64,000 bases of DNA from DATLFP01 sp035540955 (lineage in GTDB: Bacteria; Actinomycetota; Acidimicrobiia; Acidimicrobiales; CADCSY01). Below are positions 37,701 through 45,461 of this stretch, in pieces. Under the pieces are notes generated by a model. It was not told the origin of the DNA. It did not search any database and was given only the letters and a program-made list of their open reading frames with translations. The stretch's first letter is position 1; each line of letters starts with the position of its first letter. A program made the translations under genes and the position numbers. The stretch lies in NCBI GenBank assembly GCA_035540955.1, contig DATLFP010000058.1, positions 10,042-74,041 on the forward strand, given 5' to 3'.

Positions 37701-38341
37701 ACGGGTACGACGGGCAGGGCCCCGAGCACTCATCGGGTCGCATCGAGCGGTTCCTCACCCTGTGCGCCGAGGACAACATGCAGGTCGCGAACGCCACCAC
37801 CGCGGCGCAGTACTTCCACCTCCTGCGCCGCCAGGTCCGGCGCAGCATTCGCAAGCCGCTCGTCGTGTTCACGCCGAAGTACCTGCTGCGGGCCAAGGAG
37901 TCGCGCTCGCCGATCACCGACCTCGAGCAGGGAGCGTTCCGGGAGGTGCTCGACGATCCCGGCGTGAGCGATCCGTCCTCGGTGCGGCGCGTGGTGCTCT
38001 GCTCCGGGAAGGTCGCCTTCGACCTGATGAAGCGGCGCGACGAGCGGGGGGTGCCGGCGGCCGTCGTGCGGGTCGAGCAGCTGTACCCGTGGCCCGAGCA
38101 GCAGATCCGGGCCCTGGTCGACCGGTACGAGCACGCCGACTCGGTGTTCTGGGTGCAGGAGGAGCCGGACAACATGGGGGCCTGGCCGTTCGCCGGCGCG
38201 CGGTTGCTGATGCTGCTGCCCGACCGGGTCAAGCTCGGTCACGCCAGCCGCGTCGAGTCCGGCAGCCCGGCGACGGGCTCGGCCAACGTGCACGCCCAGG
38301 AGCTCGAGGATCTCCTCGAGGAGGCCTACGCCGGGGTCTGA
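34718..38341 (+). CDS. kgd: Multifunctional 2-oxoglutarate decarboxylase/dehydrogenase E1-E2 (Kgd)
   Basis: A 1207-residue fusion of E2 succinyltransferase-like and thiamine-diphosphate E1 domains, the actinobacterial version of SucA. After a short N-terminal helix (AWLVDEMYEQFLDD) and a Pro/Ala linker, the E2-like acyltransferase domain (about 100-340) contains TSTYDHRIIQGAE, with its active-site His-Arg pair. The E1 part has MAHRGRLNVLANI, GDVKYHLG and the ThDP site HGHNEGDD; the pyrimidine domain follows with GQDSRRGTFSHRHAV. It oxidises 2-oxoglutarate for the TCA cycle, with lipoyl E2 supplied by pyruvate dehydrogenase. ATG start; TAGCAT box 10 bases before it. Monocistronic. Confidence 0.96.
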   Translation: MSSDAPAPSSFGPNAWLVDEMYEQFLDDPQSVGESWREFFADYKRDRPTGPVPAVGTPTPTPPPAPAAPSRPAPQPSASPTAAAATPAADAAGAEPLRGAAARIVLNMEASLGVPTATSFRDVPAKLLEVNRRIINGYLARTRGGKVSFTHLIGFAVVKAFETVPAMKSSYALVDGKPGAVRHEHVGLGIAVDVEKSDGSRTLLVPAIKQADTMSFAEFHAAYEELIRKVRTNKIGADDLAGVTASLTNPGTVGTLQSVPRLMPGQGVIVGVGALDFPAEYQAADPRALAELGVSKVMTITSTYDHRIIQGAESGLFLKRIHELLLGADEFYVEVFRSLGVPYEPAIWKRDENPNDSLEESLRKHLAVNTLINMHRVRGHLIADLDPLKIKEPDTHSELDPLTYGLTIWDLDREFVVNGLAGHERLALVDILGILRDAYCRTIGVEYMHIQDPEQKRWIQERVEGVKVAVEALEQRHVLEKLNAAEAFEKFLATKYVGAKRFGLEGAESTIPLLDAVLEAAADAELDGAVLGMAHRGRLNVLANIIGKSLTQVFGEFEGHVDPDMVQGSGDVKYHLGARGTFRSRTGNLLEVQLAANPSHLEAVDPVVEGMVRAMQDRINRPGSYTVLPLLIHGDAAFAGQGVVSETLNLSDLKGYRTGGTIHLVINNQLGFTTAPEFGRSSVYATDVAKMVQAPILHVNGDDPEACVRVAKLAFAFRQRFNIDVVIDMWCYRRHGHNEGDDPSYTQPLMYRRIDEARSVRKLYVEALVRRGDITIDEAEQALTDFSAKLQAALDETRALATDTTPRAPRPGRPVGVLPPVETGVERTVLDHLFGVLDTTPEGFTVHPKLARQFDQRRKLWQGGEVDWALGEALAFGSLVAEQTDIRFAGQDSRRGTFSHRHAVLVDYETGDEHAPLAHVSPDQGKFWIYDSSLSEYAAMGFEYGYSLVHRDALVCWEAQFGDFMNGAQIIIDQFLAAAEDKWGQTSGLVLLLPHGYDGQGPEHSSGRIERFLTLCAEDNMQVANATTAAQYFHLLRRQVRRSIRKPLVVFTPKYLLRAKESRSPITDLEQGAFREVLDDPGVSDPSSVRRVVLCSGKVAFDLMKRRDERGVPAAVVRVEQLYPWPEQQIRALVDRYEHADSVFWVQEEPDNMGAWPFAGARLLMLLPDRVKLGHASRVESGSPATGSANVHAQELEDLLEEAYAGV

Positions 38342-38347
38342 CCAGGA

Positions 38348-38992
38348 TCAGGCGAGGTCGAGGCCGAGCACCTTCGAGAGCTCGGTCAGAGCGTCGTCGG
38401 GATCGACGACCTTGATCGTCGTCATGCCCATGGCCCGGGCCGGCTTGAGGTTGATGCCGAGGTCGTCGAGGAACACGATGCGATCGGCGGGCAGAAACAG
38501 CGCGTCGAGCACGAGCTCGTAGGCGGCAGGGTCGGGCTTGCGGACGCCGGCCTTCGACGACTCGATCACGCAGTCGTAGACGTCCATGGCGTGGGCCAGG
38601 TCGGGGCGCGAGAACCCGTGGCCGTCCTCGTCCTCGGAGGCGAAGTTGTTGGTCAGGAGCGCCTGGCGCAGGCCGGCCTGCTTGATCCGCTGCTGGGCCC
38701 GGACCATCTGGGGACGCAGATCGCCCCGGAGCATGGCCAGCACGTCGGCCCCGACGAGCCGGTGGCCGGCGGCCTCGGCCTCGGCTTCGAACAGGCGGCA
38801 GAACGTCGGCAGGTCGACCTCGCTGCGCTCCATCTGCGCCCAGGCGTTGGTGTCGGGGTTCGTGGCGTTCAGGGTCCTGATGAAGTCCGCCGGGAGCCCG
38901 TGCTCGCGCTCGTAGCGGTTGAACGCTTCGAACGGGCTCGAGAGGATCACGCCCCCGAAGTCCCACAGCACCGCCTCGATCACGGCGGGCAC
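38348..38992 (-). CDS. HAD-superfamily hydrolase-like protein, atypical motif I
   Basis: A 214-residue HAD subfamily IA variant 3 protein. Motif I is WDFGGVI (nucleophile Asp11) but the acid/base Asp two residues later is Gly, as in epoxide-hydrolase-linked and ACAD10-type HADs. Motif II/III are LLTNNF and GVRKPDPAAYEL with the Lys; motif IV is VFLDDLGIN. Phosphatase activity is therefore doubtful. It may act on acyl-CoA-related phosphates, as ACAD10/11 do, or be a non-catalytic partner. GTG start at 38992; GTG at 38983 possible. Convergent with kgd, 6 bases between ends, no terminator visible. Confidence 0.8.
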   Translation of the reverse strand: MPAVIEAVLWDFGGVILSSPFEAFNRYEREHGLPADFIRTLNATNPDTNAWAQMERSEVDLPTFCRLFEAEAEAAGHRLVGADVLAMLRGDLRPQMVRAQQRIKQAGLRQALLTNNFASEDEDGHGFSRPDLAHAMDVYDCVIESSKAGVRKPDPAAYELVLDALFLPADRIVFLDDLGINLKPARAMGMTTIKVVDPDDALTELSKVLGLDLA

Positions 38993-39000
38993 GGTAACGG

Positions 39001-40923
39001 CTATGGCGTGATCTTGATGGCTCCGCTCACCCCGGCGCTGACGCCGGCGTCGTCGGTGACGACGACGTACCAACCGAAGGTCGTCGGTCGCGCGACGACG
39101 TACACGTGGCTGGCGACCGGGCCGGATGACACCACCTCGGACCCGTCGCCGAAGACGAACCGGTAGGAGGTGATCGCGCCGTCGGGATCGGAGGAGCCAG
39201 ACGCGTCGAAGGTCACGACGACGCCCGATCGCGCCCTGCGAGGCGCCTGCACGATGGCCGACGGAGCATCCGAGGACCGGACCTCGACCGACACCGGGGC
39301 GCTGGAGACGCCGCGATCGTCGACGACGGTGAGGGTGGGCCGCCACGAGCCGGCGCCGTACGTTCGGACCACGGTGTCGGTGCCGGTGACCGCGTCGGCG
39401 ACACCGTCGCCCTCCCAATCCCAGTGGTAGGCGGCGACGGCGCCATCGTCGGTGGAACCCGAACCGTCGAGCGTGACCGTCAGCGGGGCCGGGCCCGAGG
39501 ATGCGGACACCGTGAGGGCGGCGACCGGCGCCTCGTTGGCTGCTCGCTGCACGGCGGCCAGCGCGTTCACCAGGCCGGCCCCGCAGTCGGCGGGACCGCA
39601 CCCGGGGATCGGCGTCGCCGAACCGACGAGGATGGCCTTGATCTCGTCGGGGGTGAGCGTCGGGTCGGCCTCCAGGAGCAGCGCCACGACGCCGGTGACG
39701 TGCGGTGCCGCCATGGACGTGCCGACCATCGCGGTGTAGTACGGCCACAGGGTGGGGGGGACGATCCGGGGGTTCACCGGATCGGTCGGATCGATCGGCA
39801 GCTGGTTGGGGAAGCTCACCACGCCGGTCTGGGCCCGGGTCGAGACGATCCAGGAGCCGGGCGCGCTCACGGTCGGATGGTGGAGCGCGTCGCCGCGACT
39901 CGAGTAGTCGCCGGGCTGGCCGAGCTTGTCGACGCCGGCGACCCCGATGACCCAGTCGGGCCACGCATAGCGGTTGTACACGTTGCCCGACGCCTTCCCG
40001 TCGTTGCCCGCCGCGAACACCACGGTCATCCCTGCCTCGTAGGCCATCCGGCTCGCGACGTTGAGCGGGTCGTCCGGGTCGTAGTCGATCGTGCCGTCGG
40101 CCCACGAGTTGTTGATGACCCGGATGTCGAGGGCCTCGTGGTTGGCGAGGATCCAGTCGTAGCCCCCGAGGGCCGTGAGCATCTCGAGACCGTCGGCGGA
40201 TCCCACGCCGACGAGGTCGGCGCCGGGCGCCACGCCCGCGTACGCACCGCCAGAGAGACCGCCGGTTCCGGCGGCGACGCCGGCGACGTGGGTCCCGTGG
40301 CCGGTGGTCGTGTCGGTGTTCGGCAGATCCTCGAGCACGACGACGGCGTCCCGAAACAGCTTCGTGTAGCCGAGGATCTTCACGTTCTGCACCGTCTTGC
40401 TGCCGAAGGCCAGGTCGGGGTGGGTCGCGTCGATTCCCGAGTCGAGGATCGCGATCCGCACCCCGGCGCCGGTGATCGACAGCGGTGGGTCGGCCACGTC
40501 GTCGGCCTGGATCATCGCGGTGCTCTGCTCGAGCGCCGAGTCCAGCTGGTGGTTGCCCCAGAGGGAGCGGACGAACGGCAGCGTGGCGGCAGCGTTGATG
40601 GCGGCCGCCGGACCCTGCAGGGCGACCATCGGCAGGACCTGGTACGGGGTGGCGTCGAGCCCGACGCCGCGCAGGAGCGCGAGCTGGGTGGCGGTGGCCG
40701 GCGAGGACAGGACGGCTGCGGCACGGATGGTCCCGCCGCCGGCGAGGAGCTCGGTGAGCACACGGTCCATCGGCGCGGTGGCGGTGACCGGCGGCGGGGG
40801 CAGCAGTGCCGAGGCGGGCGCCGTCGCGGACACGAGCGCGAGGACGAGGCCCGCCGCAGCAACCACCGACCCGAACCCGCGCCGCACAGACCGATCATCG
40901 AGGATCGAACGGTTGACCACCAT
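39001..40923 (-). CDS. Secreted subtilisin-like (S8) serine protease with PKD domains
   Basis: A 640-residue exported protease. A positively charged N-region and a hydrophobic stretch (about 17-38) ending ASA form a signal peptide. An inhibitor I9-like propeptide follows. The catalytic triad is Asp161 (ILDSGID), His209 (GHGTHVAG) and Ser403 (GTSMAAPHV), with oxyanion Asn307 (AAGNDG). Two PKD-type beta domains (about 465-545 and 550-635) close the chain; there is no anchor. ATG start at 40923. A short gap of 26 bases from the M20 peptidase gene upstream suggests that both are transcribed together and act in protein breakdown. Terminates within 8 bases of the HAD gene start. Confidence 0.92.
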   Translation of the reverse strand: MVVNRSILDDRSVRRGFGSVVAAAGLVLALVSATAPASALLPPPPVTATAPMDRVLTELLAGGGTIRAAAVLSSPATATQLALLRGVGLDATPYQVLPMVALQGPAAAINAAATLPFVRSLWGNHQLDSALEQSTAMIQADDVADPPLSITGAGVRIAILDSGIDATHPDLAFGSKTVQNVKILGYTKLFRDAVVVLEDLPNTDTTTGHGTHVAGVAAGTGGLSGGAYAGVAPGADLVGVGSADGLEMLTALGGYDWILANHEALDIRVINNSWADGTIDYDPDDPLNVASRMAYEAGMTVVFAAGNDGKASGNVYNRYAWPDWVIGVAGVDKLGQPGDYSSRGDALHHPTVSAPGSWIVSTRAQTGVVSFPNQLPIDPTDPVNPRIVPPTLWPYYTAMVGTSMAAPHVTGVVALLLEADPTLTPDEIKAILVGSATPIPGCGPADCGAGLVNALAAVQRAANEAPVAALTVSASSGPAPLTVTLDGSGSTDDGAVAAYHWDWEGDGVADAVTGTDTVVRTYGAGSWRPTLTVVDDRGVSSAPVSVEVRSSDAPSAIVQAPRRARSGVVVTFDASGSSDPDGAITSYRFVFGDGSEVVSSGPVASHVYVVARPTTFGWYVVVTDDAGVSAGVSGAIKITP

Positions 40924-40949
40924 GGTCCGGTCAGGTCATTCGTCGATGG

Positions 40950-42281
40950 TCACCCCAGGAAGTCGCGGGCCAGCTCCTCCCACATCTCGGTCGACAGCCG
41001 CAACGACTCGACGTCGACCCGCTCGTCGTCACCGTGGAACATGAGCGCGTAGTCCTCGTACCGGATCGCGGGGCTGAAGAGCCCGAATCCGTACGACGGG
41101 ATGCCGAGACGACGGAAGAAGCGGGCATCGGTGGCACCCACGGTCATGGCCGGCACCAGGGCGGCGCCGGGATAGAAGCCGTCGGCAACCCGGGCCATGG
41201 CGTCCCACAGCGGCGTGTCCGCCGGCGAGGCCGTGCTGGGGTCGTGGTTGGCGCCCACGACCGAGACCCGGCCGGCGAGGTCGCCGAGCGCGTCGCTCAG
41301 CATCGCGTCGACCTCCTCGGCCGATTGACCCGGGAGGGTGCGGATGTCGACCTGGAGGTCGACCCGATCGGGGATCACGTTCGTCTTCGTCCCCGCGTGC
41401 ATGACGGTGGGGGCGAAGGTGGTGTGCGTGCAGGCATGGGCGACGCGGGCCATGCCGAGCGGCAGGTCGTCGAGCACGCCCTCGATCTCCCCGGGATCGA
41501 GCAGCGCCGCCTCCCGCTCGGGATCGAGCTCCATGCCGCGGACGTATCGCGTCCAGGTGTCGTGGATCTCCGCCTGCGGCCGGTACGCCGACAGCCGGCG
41601 GACGACCTCGGCGGCGGTGACGAGAGCGTTGTCGGTGCGGAAGGGCTGCGACGCGTGGCCCGGCGTGCCGCCGATGCGCAGCGTGCACCAGTGGCTGCCC
41701 TTCTCGGCGGTGATCACCGGCAGCTTCACGCCCGACGAGCGCCGGGTGGGGTTGCCGCCCGACTCGGTGACCACGTAGCTCGCCCGCACGGCGTCGAGCT
41801 CGTGGTCGACGAGCCACTCCGCCCCCCACGCACCGAGGGCCTCCTCGTCGGCCACGGCGAGGTAGATGAGCGTGCCGCGCGGTCGGAAGCCGGAGGACGC
41901 CAGCCGGCGCACGGCGACGGCCATGGACGCCGTGAGGTTGAGCATGTCGACCGCGCCCCGGCCCCACACGTAGCCATCGGCGAGCTCGGCCGCGAACGGA
42001 TCGCGCGTCCACCCGTCGGCGTTCACGGGCACGACGTCGGTGTGCCCCATGAGGAGAAGCGACGGCGCGTCGCGGTCGTGACCCTCGATGCGGGCAACCA
42101 GGTTGGCGCGGTCGGGGCGCGCCGCGAACGTCTGCAGGTCGAGGCCCGGCCCCTCGAGGAGCGCGCGCAGCACGTCGACCGAGCGCGCTTCGTGACCGCT
42201 GTCGTCGGTTCCGTCGTTCACGCATGCGTTCCGGATGAGGGACTGGAGGACCTCGACGACCTCACCGGGCATGTCGCGCAT
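40950..42281 (-). CDS. M20 family metallopeptidase
   Basis: A 443-residue zinc peptidase. His80 and Asp82 in MGHTDVVPV, Asp112 in GRGAVDMLNL, Glu146/Glu147 in VADEEALG, and the C-terminal His in FHGDDERV are the expected metal and catalytic residues; a dimerisation domain (about 190-300) is inserted after GVKLPVITAEKGSH. Members cleave di- or acylated amino acids. Hydrolysis of secreted-protease products is plausible since a subtilase gene follows it. ATG at 42281; a second at 42272; TTG at 42305 is less likely. It is divergent from the NYN gene. Confidence 0.9.
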   Translation of the reverse strand: MRDMPGEVVEVLQSLIRNACVNDGTDDSGHEARSVDVLRALLEGPGLDLQTFAARPDRANLVARIEGHDRDAPSLLLMGHTDVVPVNADGWTRDPFAAELADGYVWGRGAVDMLNLTASMAVAVRRLASSGFRPRGTLIYLAVADEEALGAWGAEWLVDHELDAVRASYVVTESGGNPTRRSSGVKLPVITAEKGSHWCTLRIGGTPGHASQPFRTDNALVTAAEVVRRLSAYRPQAEIHDTWTRYVRGMELDPEREAALLDPGEIEGVLDDLPLGMARVAHACTHTTFAPTVMHAGTKTNVIPDRVDLQVDIRTLPGQSAEEVDAMLSDALGDLAGRVSVVGANHDPSTASPADTPLWDAMARVADGFYPGAALVPAMTVGATDARFFRRLGIPSYGFGLFSPAIRYEDYALMFHGDDERVDVESLRLSTEMWEELARDFLG

Positions 42282-42300
42282 ACGAGAAATCGTACGGGGA

Positions 42301-42313
42301 TGCAACTATTGCA
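42301..42313. promoter_or_regulatory. Small palindrome between divergent genes
   Basis: TGCAA-CTA-TTGCA, a 5-base inverted repeat with 3-base spacer, lies between the M20 start (42281) and the NYN gene start (42344). It could be an operator; it may also be chance. Confidence 0.3.
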
Positions 42314-42343
42314 ACGCGTTCGATGCTTGACTGTTACGCGCTG

Positions 42344-43975
42344 ATGGCAACGAAGCATCTCGTGGTCGATGGATCGAACATCGCGACCGAAGGTCGGACG
42401 ATGCCTTCGCTCGCGCAGCTCGACGAAGCCGTGCGCGCGTTCATCGCCGAGCGGCCGATGGACAACTACACCGTGATCGTCGACGCCACGTTCGAGCACC
42501 GCATCGACGCGTCGGAGCGGAAGCTCTACGACGACGCGCTTGCCGCCAACGAGCTCATCGTCACGCCGGCCGGGACCGTCGGTCGCGGCGACCGCTTCAT
42601 CCTCGAGGTTGCCGACCGCGCCGGTGCCATCGTGCTCTCGAACGACTCGTTCCAGGAGTTCCACGGCGACTACGGCTGGCTGTTCGACTCGGGACGCCTG
42701 ATCGGCGGCCGGCCGGTCCCCGGCGTCGGCTGGGTGTTCGTCGAGCGCTCACCGGTGCGAGGACCCAAGAGCCGCCAGGCGACCCGCGACGCCAAGCGCA
42801 AGCGGGGGCCGGCCACCAAGGCGGCCGCCGCGCCCCGCGCGGCGCCCACGGCGCCCTCGAAGTCGTCGGGGCGCCCCCGAGGGGCGAAGAAGGCGGTGGG
42901 CGACGCCGCACCTGCGAAGCGGGCGAAGGCGGCCGGGCCGGGCAAGGCGGCCGGCAAGCCGGCCGGCAAGCCGCCGGCGGCGAAGGCGCCGCCGCGCGAG
43001 GGCGATGGCCGGCGCCGGACCGGTCGTCCTCAGCAGCCGCTCAACGACCAGCTGCCCTTCATCGAGTTCATCGCCGAGCACCTGCCGGGCAGCACGGTCG
43101 AGGGCGAGGTCGTGGAGTTCAGCAGCCACGGCGCCTATGTCCAGATCGGCGACGTCCGCTGCTACGTCCCGCTGAAGAACATGGGCGACCCGCCGCCCCG
43201 CAGCGCGCGCGACGTGCTCGAGCGGGGCCAGGTCCGCACGTTCGTCGTCCACTCCATCGAAGCGGCCCGGCGCGGGATCGACCTCGCGCTGCCCGGCTTC
43301 GAACGCATCGCGGCATCGCCGACCGAACCGGTCGCGACGCCACCTCGGCCCCGCCGCTCGCGCGCGGCAGCGGCCGACACGACCCTGCCGGTTGCCGCGT
43401 CGAACGACGCCGCTCCGGCAGTGGACAGGGCCCCGGCTGCGGCCGGGGCGAACCAGCCCGAAAGCGAGGCCACACTGGCAGCAACCAAGAAGGCAGCGGG
43501 TCGAAAGACCGCGGCCAAGAAGAGCACGGCTCGCAAGAGCACGGCGAAGAAGGCCACGGCCCGGAAGTCGACCGCTCGCAAGGCAACTGCCAAGCGCGCG
43601 CCGGCGAAGAAGGCCACGGCTCGGAAGCGCACCGCCAAGAAGGCGACGGCCAAGAAGTCGACCGCCAAGAAGGCGACTGCCCGGAAGAGCACGGCCAAGA
43701 AGAGCGCAGCCAAGAAGAGCACGGCTCGCAAGAGCACGGCCAAGAAGGCTGCGAAGAAGAGCACGGCCAAGAAGAGCACCGCGAAGAAGGCGGGTGCCCG
43801 GAAGAGCTCGGCCAAGAAGGCCGGCGCTCGCAAGCGCCCGGCCAAGAAGAGCACAGCCAAGAAGAGCACGGCTCGCAAGAGCACGGCTCGCAAGCGCCCG
43901 GCCAAGAAGAGCACGGCTCGCAAGAGCACGGCCCGGAAGGCCGGCGCCCGGAAGAGCACGGCGCGCAAGCGCTGA
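42344..43975 (+). CDS. NYN ribonuclease + S1-like domain + histone-H1-like Lys/Ala-rich tail
   Basis: A 543-residue protein of three parts. (1) NYN/Zc3h12a-like nuclease, residues 1-130: Asp9-x-x-Asn12 in VVDGSNI, Asp47, Asp83 (RGDRFIL) and Asn100-Asp101 (SNDSFQEFH) match the acidic site. (2) A central Lys/Ala/Pro-rich linker, then an S1-like RNA-binding domain at about 240-320 with GEVVEFSSHGAYVQI. (3) A tail of about 160 residues (about 380-543) made almost only of AKKST/ARKST-type pentads, like linker histone H1 and mycobacterial HupB tails. Predicted to cut or bind RNA, perhaps on nucleoid DNA. ATG 42344 is preferred (MATKHLVVDG); ATG 42323 would add seven residues. Followed by a strong terminator, so probably monocistronic. 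Confidence 0.87.
   Translation: MATKHLVVDGSNIATEGRTMPSLAQLDEAVRAFIAERPMDNYTVIVDATFEHRIDASERKLYDDALAANELIVTPAGTVGRGDRFILEVADRAGAIVLSNDSFQEFHGDYGWLFDSGRLIGGRPVPGVGWVFVERSPVRGPKSRQATRDAKRKRGPATKAAAAPRAAPTAPSKSSGRPRGAKKAVGDAAPAKRAKAAGPGKAAGKPAGKPPAAKAPPREGDGRRRTGRPQQPLNDQLPFIEFIAEHLPGSTVEGEVVEFSSHGAYVQIGDVRCYVPLKNMGDPPPRSARDVLERGQVRTFVVHSIEAARRGIDLALPGFERIAASPTEPVATPPRPRRSRAAAADTTLPVAASNDAAPAVDRAPAAAGANQPESEATLAATKKAAGRKTAAKKSTARKSTAKKATARKSTARKATAKRAPAKKATARKRTAKKATAKKSTAKKATARKSTAKKSAAKKSTARKSTAKKAAKKSTAKKSTAKKAGARKSSAKKAGARKRPAKKSTAKKSTARKSTARKRPAKKSTARKSTARKAGARKSTARKR
43480..43972 (+). repeat. Degenerate 15-base coding repeat of the H1-like tail
   Basis: The last 490 bases of the NYN gene are a run of near-identical pentad units, mostly AAG-AAG-AGC-ACG-GCT/C encoding KKSTA-type peptides, with RKSTA, RKRPA and KKAGA variants. 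Such arrays expand and contract by slippage, so length probably varies between strains. On the opposite strand they create long false reading frames. Confidence 0.8.
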
Positions 43976-43991
43976 GCCCTGCGTCTCCGTT

Positions 43992-44035
43992 CTGGGACTG
44001 GTTCGCCCGGGCACGCCCGGTCGGGCCAGTCCCAG
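43992..44035. terminator. Bidirectional terminator
   Basis: CTGGGACTGG (43992-44001) pairs with CCAGTCCCAG (44026-44035); an inner hairpin CCGGGC-AC-GCCCGG sits in the loop. It lies between the convergent NYN and DsbA-like genes. Confidence 0.75.
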
Positions 44036-44053
44036 CTCGCGTCTCGAGCGTGC

Positions 44054-44647
44054 TCAGCTTCGCTCGAGGAGCCGGGTGGCGACGCGGTGCATCGTGTCGC
44101 GGTCCTGCACGCCGGGGATGACGAACCCCGACGGCATGAGGAACGCCGGCGTGCCCGTGACCTCGTGATCCACGGCCTCGACCATCGACGCTCGGAGCGC
44201 GGCATGGGCCGAGCCGTCGTCGACCGCCGCCCGCACCGGCGCCGGATCACCCCCACAGGCGACGATCAGCTCGTCGACCACGTCCGGATCCTCGATGTCG
44301 CGCCCCTCGGCGAAGTGGGCGGCGAAGAGCGCTCGGTGCAGGCCCGGGAACACCGGAGGCTGGGTCAGGCGGACGTGCTCGGCGGCCTCGAGCACCTTGC
44401 GGGTGTTGGGTGATCGTCGGGGTCGCACGAACGGGAGTCCGACCTCCTCGCACTCGCGGCCGACGTGGTCGAACACCGCCGCCGTCCGCCCGCCGGCCCG
44501 GAGCTCGCGACCGCCGGTCGGGATGTCGGGGTGCAGCTCGTAGGGACGGATGACGACCTCGATGCCGAGGTCGTCCAGCTGCTGCTCGCGGTCGAGCCCC
44601 AGATAGCACCAGGGGCAGAGGTAGTCGGACCAGACGGTGACCAGCAC
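44054..44647 (-). CDS. DsbA-family protein, FrnE-like
   Basis: A 197-residue thioredoxin-fold protein with the active-site CPWC at residues 11-14 in WSDYLCPWCYLG. The helical insert holds HRALFAAHFAEGRDI, and a cis-Pro region lies in TGTPAFLMPSG. FrnE-like members isomerise disulfides or act on thiols. No signal peptide, so it is cytoplasmic. GTG at 44647 is preferred. Divergent from exonuclease III; the convergent end shares a terminator with the NYN gene. Confidence 0.87.
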   Translation of the reverse strand: MLVTVWSDYLCPWCYLGLDREQQLDDLGIEVVIRPYELHPDIPTGGRELRAGGRTAAVFDHVGRECEEVGLPFVRPRRSPNTRKVLEAAEHVRLTQPPVFPGLHRALFAAHFAEGRDIEDPDVVDELIVACGGDPAPVRAAVDDGSAHAALRASMVEAVDHEVTGTPAFLMPSGFVIPGVQDRDTMHRVATRLLERS

Positions 44648-44660
44648 GCGGGTCCATCGT

Positions 44661-44666
44661 TAGCGT
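44661..44666 (+). promoter_or_regulatory. Leaderless promoter -10 box for xth
   Basis: TAGCGT at 44661-44666, 8 bases before the GTG at 44674, fits a leaderless TSS. It overlaps the alternative GTG at 44665, which argues against that start. Confidence 0.4.
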
Positions 44667-44673
44667 GCCGACC

Positions 44674-45450
44674 GTGCGGATCGCCACCTGGAACGTAAAC
44701 TCGCTCCATGCCCGGCTGCCGCGGCTCGAGGAGTGGCTCGGCATCGCCCGCCCCGACGTCGTGTGCCTCCAGGAGACGAAGTGCGGCGACGACTCCTTCC
44801 CGACCATGGCCTTCACGACGCTCGGCTACGAGGCCGTGCACCACGGCGAGGGCCGGTGGAACGGCGTGGCGATCCTGAGCCGAGTCGGGATCGACGCCGT
44901 CGTCGACGGGTTCGCCGACGGCGGCGAGTCCGACGGCGAGGCCCGGCTGCTCACCGCCACGTGCGGTGGTGTGCGGGTGGCGACGACCTACGTCCCGAAC
45001 GGTCGGGAGGTCGGCCACGAGCAGTGGCACCGGAAGCTCGGCTGGCTCCGCCGCCTCCGAGACCACCTCGACGCGGTTGCCTCACCGGACGACGACGTCG
45101 TGCTGTGCGGTGACTTCAACGTGGCGCCCGATGACCGCGACGTGTGGGACCCGCAGCGATGTCACGGCGGCACCCACGTGAGCCCCGAGGAGCGAGAGGC
45201 GCTCGCCCACGTGCTGGGCTGGGGCCTCGTCGACACGTTGCGGGTGCGCCACCCCGACGATGCGCTCTACACCTGGTGGGACTACCAGGCCGGCGCGTTC
45301 CACAAGCACTGGGGCATGCGCATCGATCTGCTGCTCGCCAGTCGGTCCCTCTCGGATCGGCTCGAGTGGGTGCTCGTCGACCGCAACGCCCGCAAGGGGA
45401 CCAAGCCGTCGGACCACGCTCCGTTCGTCGCCCAGTTCGGCCCCGGGTAG
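44674..45450 (+). CDS. xth: Exodeoxyribonuclease III
   Basis: A 258-residue Mg-dependent AP endonuclease/3'-5' exonuclease (EEP fold) of base-excision repair. Residues RIATWNVNS and CLQETK give the first metal ligands (Asn, Glu); GDFNVAPDD the Asp/Asn pair; SDHAPFV the general-base Asp-His. Length fits the family. The start is set at GTG 44674 (VRIATWN) because a TAGCGT box ends 8 bases upstream and the alternative GTG 44665 falls inside it; the extra three residues would add nothing to the fold. The stop lies inside the -10 box of the next gene. Confidence 0.93.
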   Translation: MRIATWNVNSLHARLPRLEEWLGIARPDVVCLQETKCGDDSFPTMAFTTLGYEAVHHGEGRWNGVAILSRVGIDAVVDGFADGGESDGEARLLTATCGGVRVATTYVPNGREVGHEQWHRKLGWLRRLRDHLDAVASPDDDVVLCGDFNVAPDDRDVWDPQRCHGGTHVSPEEREALAHVLGWGLVDTLRVRHPDDALYTWWDYQAGAFHKHWGMRIDLLLASRSLSDRLEWVLVDRNARKGTKPSDHAPFVAQFGPG

Positions 45451-45453
45451 GTT
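45448..45453 (+). promoter_or_regulatory. Leaderless promoter -10 box for the thioesterase gene
   Basis: TAGGTT at 45448-45453, whose first three bases are the xth stop codon, ends 9 bases before GTG 45462. No ribosome-binding site is seen in between, which fits leaderless transcription. Confidence 0.4.
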
Positions 45454-45461
45454 CGCCGGCC

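Noticed and set aside
42323..42343. ATG start seven codons upstream for the NYN protein
   Set aside because: The conserved NYN start is MATKHLVVDG; the extra residues LDCYAL are not family-like, though they cannot be fully excluded.
43480..43972. CRISPR-like array
   Set aside because: The repeats are in frame, coding, degenerate and without unique spacers.
43162..44256. 364-codon and other long minus-strand frames over the Lys/Ala repeat region
   Set aside because: The repeats create false open frames on the opposite strand (LFLAVLFRAV-like repeats); nothing resembles a real membrane protein and the NYN frame is strongly supported.
44665..44673. GTG start for exonuclease III
   Set aside because: It falls in the probable -10 box; the GTG at 44674 begins at the conserved RIATWN.
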